This document shows, piece by piece, positions 24,447-30,513 of a stretch of DNA of 30,513 nt; the stretch's first letter is position 1, and each line of letters opens with the position of its first letter. The position numbers and the translations under genes were made by a program. This DNA is from JBDSLU01 sp039916225. GTDB taxonomy: Bacteria > Acidobacteriota > Vicinamibacteria > Vicinamibacterales > Vicinamibacteraceae. The DNA is taken from NCBI GenBank assembly GCA_039916225.1, contig JBDSLU010000330.1, forward strand, positions 1-30,513, in the 5' to 3' direction. The notes under the pieces were generated by a model. The model saw nothing but the letters and a program-made list of their open reading frames with translations, ran no database searches and was not told where the DNA came from.

Positions 24447-25790
24447 ATGACCACTCGTTCATGTCATTTCCGCCGCGGCAGCCTCGCCGGAGCCCTGGCC
24501 ATCGCCGTTCTGGCGACGCCCCTCCACGCTCAACCCGCGCCGGCCCAAGCCCCGGTGCCGACCGCCGCGGCGCTGGTCAAACCCTCGTTCACCCCACGCA
24601 ACGCCAACGGCATTTACGCCCTAGGCGAGACGGTGGCGTGGACCGCGGCGCTGCCGCCAGGCATCGAGCCGGCGCCGGGCGGCTACGTCTACAAGATCCG
24701 CAAGAACAACCTGGAAATCCTCGAAGTGGGGGCACTCGACTTCAAGACTGGACCGGCCACCATCGACGTCGTCGCGCGCGAGCCGATGATGGTCTACGTC
24801 GAGGTCACCGTGCCCGGCTACGAGGCCGGTGCGGTCGCCAAGCTCGGCGCCGCGGTGGCGCCGTCCAAGCTGACGCCGGCCGTGCCGCGGCCGGCCGACT
24901 TCGACCAGTTTTGGGACGCCAAGCTGCAGACGCTCGCCGCGGTCCCGATCGAGCCCGTCCTGACGCCGGCCGAGAGCCCGGATCCGTCGGTCGAGCTGTT
25001 TTCGGTGTCGCTGCGCAGCGTCGGCTCGACGGCTCGCGCGTGGCTGGCCAAGCCGAAGACGCCCGGTCCGTATCCGGCGCTGGTCATCCTGCAGTGGGCC
25101 GGCGTCTACAAACTGACGCCGAAGGCCGCCGTCGATCGTGCTGCCGAAGGGTGGCTGGTGCTGAACGTCAGCTCGCACGACATGCCGCTCGACCAGGACG
25201 CGGATCCGGCGGTGGCGCGCCGCTACGGCGACGTCGGCGCGCTCGATCGCGAGACGTCCTACTTCCTGAAGATGTACCTGCGCGACGCGCGCGGCGTCGA
25301 CTACATCGCCTCACGGCCCGATTGGGATGGCAAGACGCTGGCGCTGCTGGGCACGAGCATGGGCGGGCAACAGAGCCTGGTGACGGCGGCGCTCCACCCG
25401 AAGGTCACCGCGGTGCTCGTCAACGAGCCGGCCGGCGCCGACGCCAGCGGCGACCTGCACGGGCGCAAGGCCGGCTATCCGAACTGGGACGCCGAATTTC
25501 CCCAGGTCATGCAGACGGCCCGCTACTTCGACGTCGTCAACTTCGCCCCGCGCATCAAGGCGCCGGCGCTGGTCACGCTCGGCTTCATCGACACGATCGT
25601 TCCGCCGGTAGGGGTCTGGACCGCCTTCAACCAGATCCCGGGGCCGAAGGAGCTGATCCCCATGATCGAGTCGGATCACAACAACCGGACGCCCGAGAAG
25701 CAGGGCGACTGGGAGGCGCGCTGGCGAGCCGTGCTCAAGGCCTTGGTCAGCGGCGGGGCGTTCGTGCCGACGGTGACGACGACGCCGTAG
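24447..25790 (+). CDS. CE7/AXE1-like acetyl(xylan) esterase, exported
   Basis: CE7 esterases remove acetyl groups from xylan and xylo-oligosaccharides. The 447-residue protein has a signal peptide (about 1-28, ending LHAQ), a beta-rich N-terminal extension (about 45-140) and an alpha/beta-hydrolase domain. FDQFWDAKL (152-160) is typical of the AXE1 family. The triad is Ser304 in LGTSMGGQQS, Asp382 in GFIDTIVPP and His411 in SDHNN. The ATG at 24447 sits at the signal peptide; a TTG at 24429 lies inside the dyad and is unlikely. The last 44 bases overlap the 3' end of the convergent FAD oxidoreductase gene. Confidence 0.86.
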   Translation: MTTRSCHFRRGSLAGALAIAVLATPLHAQPAPAQAPVPTAAALVKPSFTPRNANGIYALGETVAWTAALPPGIEPAPGGYVYKIRKNNLEILEVGALDFKTGPATIDVVAREPMMVYVEVTVPGYEAGAVAKLGAAVAPSKLTPAVPRPADFDQFWDAKLQTLAAVPIEPVLTPAESPDPSVELFSVSLRSVGSTARAWLAKPKTPGPYPALVILQWAGVYKLTPKAAVDRAAEGWLVLNVSSHDMPLDQDADPAVARRYGDVGALDRETSYFLKMYLRDARGVDYIASRPDWDGKTLALLGTSMGGQQSLVTAALHPKVTAVLVNEPAGADASGDLHGRKAGYPNWDAEFPQVMQTARYFDVVNFAPRIKAPALVTLGFIDTIVPPVGVWTAFNQIPGPKELIPMIESDHNNRTPEKQGDWEARWRAVLKALVSGGAFVPTVTTTP

Positions 25791-27315
25791 ACTGCGACGG
25801 CGAGGCCGTCGCGTCGAGGATGTCGACGGGGCCGGCGTCGTCGTCCGCCCGCTCGTCCGGCACGCGGACTTCCTCGTGGTACGACCGCTCGGTGTTGATC
25901 GTCCACAAATCGTGGCGCGCGCCAGCGATGTTCTCGACGGCGCGGAGCGCGGTCAGCATCGAGTGGTCCTGGTTGTTGTACTTGTGCAGGCCGTTGCGGC
26001 CGATGGTCTGCAGGTTCGACAGGCCGGCCAGCCACGCCTTGATCGTCTCGAGGCAGGCGCCGTACTCGGCGTCGTAAATCGGGTAGGCCTTCGGCTGGCG
26101 CACCACCGCGCCGTCGCGGACCTCGTCGGCACGGGCCAGCCCGATGGCCTCCAGTTCGCGCGCCCCCAGCGCGATCAGGTCGGCGTCGGCCGTCGTCCAC
26201 AGCGCGTCGCCTTCCTGGCAGAAGTACTCGAGGCCGAGGCTGGTGGTGCGGGCATCCGGCACCATCTCCGGGCTCCAGTTCTTGAAGTTCTGGATCCGCC
26301 CGACCTGGACGCCGGAGCTGTGCACGTAGATCCAGTTGTCGGTGAACAGCGTCTCGCGATCGAGGATCAGGACCACCGTCAGGAAGTCGCGGTAGGCGAG
26401 GCGGCGCGCCGCGGCGACGATGGCGCCCGGCGGCGGCGGATCGAGCTTCAGCACCAGTTCCTGCAGCGGCATCGACGAAATCACGTCGGTGGCCGGCCAC
26501 ACCGTCTCGGCGCCATGCGACGAGGCCACGACCTCGACGACGCGGCCGTCGCGGTGCCGCAGCGAAACGACGTCGGTCTCGAAGTCGACGCGCTGCCCCG
26601 CCTCCCTAACCAGCGTCACGACCCGTTCCCACATCTGACCGGGGCCGCGGCGCGGATAGTCGAACGCCTCGATCAGCGTCTTGATCACCTCGCCCTTCGG
26701 CGGCAGCAGCGCGTTGCGGATCGCCGACGGCAGCGACAGCCCCTTGATGCGCTGCGCCGCCCATTCGGCGCGAATCTCCGAGCACGGGATGCCCCACACC
26801 TTCTCGGTGTAGGTCTTGAAGAAGATCTCGTAGAGGCGCCTGCCGAAGCGGTTCGACACCCACTGCTCGAAGGTGTCCTCGACGGGCGAGGGACGCAGCC
26901 GCACCCGGACGTAGCTGGCCAGGATCTGCACGCTCTGCCAGAGCCCGAGCCCAAAGAGCGCGTTGAAGGCGCGCAGCGGATAGTGGAAGAACTTGCCGTC
27001 GTAGAAGATGCGGCTCTGTCGCGGCCGGCGCAGGAACTCCGACCCGAGCCACCGCTGCCAGAGGGCGTTCACCTCCGGCTCCTTGGTGAAGAAGCGGTGC
27101 CCGCCGATGTCGAAGAGGTAGCCCTTGTAGGATTCGGTGCGGGCGATGCCGCCGGGCCGCACGTCCTTCTCGAGCACCGTCACCGTGGCGCCACGCTCGG
27201 CGAGCGTGATGGCGGCCGTCAGCCCGGCCGGCCCGGCCCCCACCACCACGACCTGCGGCACCGCCGCCGATCCCTGCCCGAACGCCAGTGCCTTCACCCG
27301 CTCCGCCTCCGTCAT
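25747..27315 (-). CDS. FAD-dependent NAD(P)-binding-like oxidoreductase (amine oxidase/UDP-galactopyranose mutase-like)
   Basis: The 522-residue protein has the FAD fold opening QVVVVGAGPAGLTAAITLAE (21-40, GxGxxG at 26-31) and Glu49 (VTVLEK) for the ribose. RPGGIARTESYKGYLFDIGGHRFF follows, as in protoporphyrinogen oxidase- and UDP-galactopyranose mutase-like enzymes. KTYTEKVWGIPCSEI and GRNGLHKYNNQDHSM are also typical of this poorly defined group, often found with glycosyltransferases. The C-terminal 35 residues are Asp- then Ser/Pro-rich and look disordered. The ATG at 27315 overlaps the stop of the upstream membrane gene (ATGA), so they are coupled. A sugar-nucleotide or glycan substrate is inferred from that neighbour. 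Confidence 0.82.
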   Translation of the reverse strand: MTEAERVKALAFGQGSAAVPQVVVVGAGPAGLTAAITLAERGATVTVLEKDVRPGGIARTESYKGYLFDIGGHRFFTKEPEVNALWQRWLGSEFLRRPRQSRIFYDGKFFHYPLRAFNALFGLGLWQSVQILASYVRVRLRPSPVEDTFEQWVSNRFGRRLYEIFFKTYTEKVWGIPCSEIRAEWAAQRIKGLSLPSAIRNALLPPKGEVIKTLIEAFDYPRRGPGQMWERVVTLVREAGQRVDFETDVVSLRHRDGRVVEVVASSHGAETVWPATDVISSMPLQELVLKLDPPPPGAIVAAARRLAYRDFLTVVLILDRETLFTDNWIYVHSSGVQVGRIQNFKNWSPEMVPDARTTSLGLEYFCQEGDALWTTADADLIALGARELEAIGLARADEVRDGAVVRQPKAYPIYDAEYGACLETIKAWLAGLSNLQTIGRNGLHKYNNQDHSMLTALRAVENIAGARHDLWTINTERSYHEEVRVPDERADDDAGPVDILDATASPSQSTASSSPSARTPRR

Positions 27316-29591
27316 CGCGATCCCGTCCACGCTTCCAGCCAGAACGGCGGCGTCGATCGCGACGCGCGCGCGCCCCACGTGCGCACCAGCAGCGTCGTCG
27401 CACCCGGCACGGGCAACGGCACGCTGATCTGGGGGGCGCTCGCCGGACGCGTCACCATCGCGTCGGCCAGGCGGGAAGTCAGGCTGAAATCGGGAAGCAG
27501 GACCGCGCCGGCGGCCTCGACGCGTAGACGCGCGGGCCAGCTCTCGGGGCGGGTCACATCGAACGTCCAGCGCACGGCCTCGATCGATCCGGCCGGCACC
27601 GGGCACGCCCAGGTGGCGGCGACGGTCGGCCTCGCCGGATCCGCGCCCTGGGGGTCGGGCACGCCGGCGTCGAGGTAGCGGCACTGGAGCCGCTGCGGCG
27701 GGCCGCGCCCGGGCGGTGGGGCCGAGGCGTCGAGCCGCGGCAGCGGATCGTGCAGCTCGATGACGAGCATCGTCTCGAATGTGTCCGTGCGGCGGATGTG
27801 TCGCGTCGCCCGCAGCAGGCGGGCCTCATAGCTCTCGGCGTCCATCGGGCTACGGAACTCGTCGCGGTGCAGCAGCACGTAGCGGATGCCGAGGCGGCGC
27901 AGCACGTCGAGCGCGTCGACGGCGTCCATCGGCGTCCGGAACGGCGAGCCTTCGCCGTGCAGCCAGCGTCCCAGCCGCGGCATGAAATCGGTGCCACCGG
28001 TGACCGTCGGCTGTCCGTGCAGCAGCGTTGCGTAGTGGAACGTCAGCTGGACGGACGCGTTGGCGACCTCGGGCCGCAGATCGGCGTCGGCGATGGGCAG
28101 GTGCATCACCGGCCCCGGGCCCTCGCTGGCCATCCAGGCGTGGACGCGTCGATCCTCGGCCGAGCCGCGCGCCTCGAAGGGCGCCATCGTCAGCGGTCCG
28201 GCGTAGCCGTCGGCGACGACCAGCGCCGCCACGCCCGTCAGCGCCGGACCGGCGCGATCGAGCAGCGGCCGCCACGCCAGCACCCGCGTCGCGCCATACG
28301 CCGCGAGCACCGCCAGCGCGAACGACACCATCATCCCGTGGCGCGCCGGCATGCGCAGCCCGGACGCCCCGGGCACCAGATCGAGCAGCCAGGCGTGCGG
28401 GCCGCTGGCGGCCATCGCCGTGCCATCGAACGCCGGCACCGGGCCGAGCGACAGCAGGAACGCAAGCGCGGCGACGCGTCCGTAGAGGCCGGCGGTGGAC
28501 GCCGGCAGTGGGAGGAGCGCGCGCAGCAGGAACAGCGCTAGCCCGATGGTGCCCGCCTGGGGGAGAGGGGCAAGTACCCCGATGGCAGCCAGAGCCCCGC
28601 CAGCAAGCGGGGCGCCCCACGTCCAGGCCGCGTGCCGCGTCCACCTCGGACGGCGCCACGCGCAGGCCGCGGCGGCCAGGGCCGTGATGATCAGGCCGGG
28701 GAAGAGGGCGCGGACGACGGTCTGCTCGTCGCGCAGGAAGGGACGGAAGTCCGACTGGTGCCAGACGCCGACGTAGGAGACGACGTCGGCGCTGTAGCGC
28801 GCGCTCTCGGCCGTCGTCCGCTCGAAGCCGTGCGCCGCCGACACCCGCTGATAGCGCAGCAGCACGGGCGCGAGCACGGCAGCGGCGAGCGCCGCAGCCA
28901 CAGCCGCGTGCGCCACCATCCGCCAGTCGAGCCGCCGCTCGGCCGAGGGTCGCAGCAGCACGAAGGCCGCGTAGGTCACCGGCACCAGCAGCACGAACGC
29001 GAAGTAGAGGCTGGTGAGGACGGCGAGCACGAAGGTGCCGGCCGCAAGGAGGGCATCGGTGAGCCGGCGGCCGTCGGCGTAGCGATGCAGCGCCCAGAAG
29101 CAGAGTGGCACCCAACCACTCACCTGCATGTGCAGGAAGGTGTGCTGGCCGGTCGTCCGCAGCAGCGGGAAGGCAAAGGCCAGGGCCGCGATCAGCGCGA
29201 CGTCGGTGCGGCCGGTCAGCCGTCGCACCAGGAGCCACATCGCCAGCCCGGCGTGCACGAACGACGCGAGGTAGGCGACGTTGTAGGTCAGAACGGCGTT
29301 CTGGGACAGCCAGTAGACCGGCGCCACGAAGATCGTGATGCCGAGCAGGTGCTCGCTGAACGCGACGGTGTCGGGGTAGGGGAAGAACGCGCGGCCATCC
29401 CAGAACCCGCGCAGGCCGGCGGCGAGGCGCTCGCTGCCCCAGCCGAGCGTCCAGCTGTTCAGCAGCGGATCGCCGAGGTTGCCGGGGAGCGCCGATCCGA
29501 GAACCGTCGCCAGCGGCCAGGTCACGGCCACGGCGATCGCCGCCAGCAACAGGGCGACGACCGACGGGCGGGCATGGATGGGCGGGGTCAT
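27312..29591 (-). CDS. polytopic membrane protein, GT-C glycosyltransferase-like
   Basis: The 759-residue protein has an N-terminal helix, then LPGNLGDPLLNSWTLGW, where Asp41 sits in the first extracytoplasmic loop as expected for the GT-C catalytic acid. About ten to twelve further hydrophobic helices run to about residue 480. A soluble C-terminal part (about 490-759) is predicted outside the membrane. GT-C enzymes move sugars from polyprenyl phosphates; the acceptor here is unknown and the assignment rests on topology and the acidic loop. The ATG at 29591 lacks a visible ribosome site. Its stop is shared with the start of the FAD oxidoreductase. It is divergent from the ribbon-helix-helix-like gene. 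Confidence 0.75.
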   Translation of the reverse strand: MTPPIHARPSVVALLLAAIAVAVTWPLATVLGSALPGNLGDPLLNSWTLGWGSERLAAGLRGFWDGRAFFPYPDTVAFSEHLLGITIFVAPVYWLSQNAVLTYNVAYLASFVHAGLAMWLLVRRLTGRTDVALIAALAFAFPLLRTTGQHTFLHMQVSGWVPLCFWALHRYADGRRLTDALLAAGTFVLAVLTSLYFAFVLLVPVTYAAFVLLRPSAERRLDWRMVAHAAVAAALAAAVLAPVLLRYQRVSAAHGFERTTAESARYSADVVSYVGVWHQSDFRPFLRDEQTVVRALFPGLIITALAAAACAWRRPRWTRHAAWTWGAPLAGGALAAIGVLAPLPQAGTIGLALFLLRALLPLPASTAGLYGRVAALAFLLSLGPVPAFDGTAMAASGPHAWLLDLVPGASGLRMPARHGMMVSFALAVLAAYGATRVLAWRPLLDRAGPALTGVAALVVADGYAGPLTMAPFEARGSAEDRRVHAWMASEGPGPVMHLPIADADLRPEVANASVQLTFHYATLLHGQPTVTGGTDFMPRLGRWLHGEGSPFRTPMDAVDALDVLRRLGIRYVLLHRDEFRSPMDAESYEARLLRATRHIRRTDTFETMLVIELHDPLPRLDASAPPPGRGPPQRLQCRYLDAGVPDPQGADPARPTVAATWACPVPAGSIEAVRWTFDVTRPESWPARLRVEAAGAVLLPDFSLTSRLADAMVTRPASAPQISVPLPVPGATTLLVRTWGARASRSTPPFWLEAWTGSR

Positions 29592-29639
29592 CGGTCACGA
29601 AGCAGGGCGCCCCGGCATCTTTCCACAACGCCGGACCGT

Positions 29640-29689
29640 CGATTTTCTTTATGTTTATCCGGACGGTGACGAATTATCGTAGACAAACC
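29640..29689 (+). promoter_or_regulatory. AT-rich promoter or leader region of the RHH-like gene
   Basis: The stretch from 29641 to about 29688 is markedly richer in A and T than the surrounding genes (GATTTTCTTTATGTTTATCC and GAATTATCGT). It lies in the 98-base spacer between divergent start codons 29591 and 29690. The exact boxes cannot be assigned. Confidence 0.35.
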
Positions 29690-30208
29690 ATGGCCGTGGT
29701 CCCGCATGCCGATTCGCGCGCCGGCGCCCGCGCCCCGAAACGGGGCCGGCCCCGCAAGTTCGGCCGGCCGGCTCGCTCGGTGGCGCTGACGCTGCCGCTC
29801 GACGTCATCGCCACGCTCGAACGGCACGACTCCGATCTGGCCCGGGCTATCGTGCAGTTGGTGGCCAAGTCCGGCCCCGACCGGGCCGCGGCGCGTGAAG
29901 CCGAGCTGTCCCGTTACGGCCGGCGGGCGGTGATCCTGGTCAACCCGTCGCGGACCCTGCGCCGGATTCCGGGCGTCGAGCTGGTGCCCCTCCCGAGCGG
30001 GCGCGCCTTGATCTCGCTCGATCGATCGATGACGCCGGAAGCGTTCGAGCTGCGCCTGCGCGACGCACTGGACGCCGGGGTGCCGGACTCGGACCGGGAC
30101 GCGGTGCGGCAGATCGTCCAGGTGCTGACCGACGCTCGCCGCAGCCGCGGCGTCCAGCTGCAGGCGCGGACGATCCTGGTGCTCGAGTCGATCCGCCCCC
30201 GCCGCTGA
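29690..30208 (+). CDS. small putative DNA-binding protein with AT-hook-like and ribbon-helix-helix-like segments
   Basis: The 172-residue protein starts with a basic, disordered tail. KRGRPRKFGRP contains the GRP core of an AT-hook. The next segment, SVALTLPLDVIATLERHDSDLARAIVQLV, has the strand then two-helix rhythm of ribbon-helix-helix regulators. The C-terminal 100 residues (RAVILVNPSRTLRRIPGVELVPL onward) form an alpha/beta region I do not recognise. No ribosome site is visible. I chose the ATG at 29690 because the alternative in-frame ATG at 29651 would translate the AT-rich spacer. It ends 24 bases before the convergent pdxA. Confidence 0.65.
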   Translation: MAVVPHADSRAGARAPKRGRPRKFGRPARSVALTLPLDVIATLERHDSDLARAIVQLVAKSGPDRAAAREAELSRYGRRAVILVNPSRTLRRIPGVELVPLPSGRALISLDRSMTPEAFELRLRDALDAGVPDSDRDAVRQIVQVLTDARRSRGVQLQARTILVLESIRPRR

Positions 30209-30232
30209 CCGCGGGCGCCGGGACCCGCTCCC

Positions 30233-30513
30233 CTACTGCTGACGGCGGCTGAGGCGCCGGGCCATCGCGCAGGCGTCACGCAACGAATCCGTGAAGGCGA
30301 CGCCTTTCCAGGCGATGTCGAACGCGGTGCCGTGATCGACCGACGTGCGCACGATCGGCAGCCCCAGCGTGACGTTCACGCCACCGCGGAAGTCGAGCAG
30401 CTTCATCGGGATGTGGCCCTGGTCGTGGTACATGCAGACGACCGCGTCGATGCGGCCCTGGACGAGATCCAGGAAGACCGTGTCGGGCGGGTGCGGCCCC
30501 GACACCTCCAGCC
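30233..30513 (-). CDS. pdxA: 4-hydroxythreonine-4-phosphate dehydrogenase PdxA (partial, C-terminal end)
   Basis: PdxA oxidises 4-phosphohydroxy-threonine in the DXP-dependent pyridoxal phosphate pathway. The 93 codons here hold GPHPPDTVF, VVCMYHDQGHIPMKLLDF, GGVNVTLGLPIVRTSVDHGTAFDIA and a final helix ending SRRQQ. The His in MYHDQG and the His in DHGTAFD are metal ligands of the family. The frame stays open through the right edge, so the first two thirds of the gene (about 320 residues in full) lie outside. An internal GTG at 30505 is not the true start. PdxA2-type enzymes of other pathways are similar, so pathway assignment is slightly uncertain. Confidence 0.93.
   Translation of the reverse strand, partial: LEVSGPHPPDTVFLDLVQGRIDAVVCMYHDQGHIPMKLLDFRGGVNVTLGLPIVRTSVDHGTAFDIAWKGVAFTDSLRDACAMARRLSRRQQ

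Noticed and set aside
30211..30228. GCGGG/CCCGC stem between the RHH-like gene and pdxA
   Set aside because: Only 5 bp with an 8-base loop and no U-tract; common by chance in this base composition.

Overview
This is a very GC-rich bacterial chromosome segment, packed with genes and with no gap over 300 bases. No tRNA, rRNA, IS element, prophage or CRISPR array was seen. The large duplicated FtsX/MacB permease (the ADOP type known mainly from Acidobacteriota), the many secreted or Tat-exported Gfo/Idh/MocA and PQQ/cytochrome c enzymes, and the heptamer-repeat spacers together suggest an Acidobacteriota genome, perhaps Vicinamibacteria. That placement is inference; there is no marker gene here to test it.

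Layout. 1-4011 (minus) is a propionate/methylmalonyl-CoA operon: epimerase, an unusually long methylmalonyl-CoA mutase, then MeaB cut by the window edge. The genes overlap by 8 and 11 bases. 4114-7105 (plus) holds a secreted Gfo/Idh/MocA oxidoreductase, a DUF1223 thioredoxin-fold protein and a cytochrome P460-like protein. 7111-10307 (minus) holds a PD40 propeller protein, a DUF6265 protein, an AraC regulator and a small tail-anchored protein. 10421-14757 (minus) holds a cytochrome c/PQQ sugar dehydrogenase, a Tat Gfo/Idh/MocA oxidoreductase and a PQQ-like propeller protein. 14800-18174 (plus) holds a secreted esterase, two tandem GYF_2 membrane proteins joined by an ATGA overlap, and a small charged protein. 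A second cytochrome c/PQQ dehydrogenase (18430-19875, minus) faces away from the ADOP permease (20065-22590, plus). A CE15-like glucuronoyl esterase (22748-24304, minus) and a CE7-like acetylxylan esterase (24447-25790, plus) diverge from a hairpin-bearing spacer. A GT-C-like membrane protein and an FAD oxidoreductase (29591-25747, minus) are coupled by ATGA. A ribbon-helix-helix-like regulator (29690-30208, plus) and the C-terminal end of PdxA (minus) close the window.

Together the genes suggest an aerobic heterotroph that opens plant-type polysaccharide (CE15 plus CE7), oxidises sugars in the periplasm through PQQ enzymes with built-in haem domains, and feeds propionyl-CoA into the TCA cycle.

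The least explained structures are non-coding. Two heptamer-phased inverted arrays fill the two widest convergent gene junctions. Several perfect 8-11 bp hairpins sit in leaders. In-frame 9- and 12-bp minisatellites lie at a start codon and at both linkers of the mutase.
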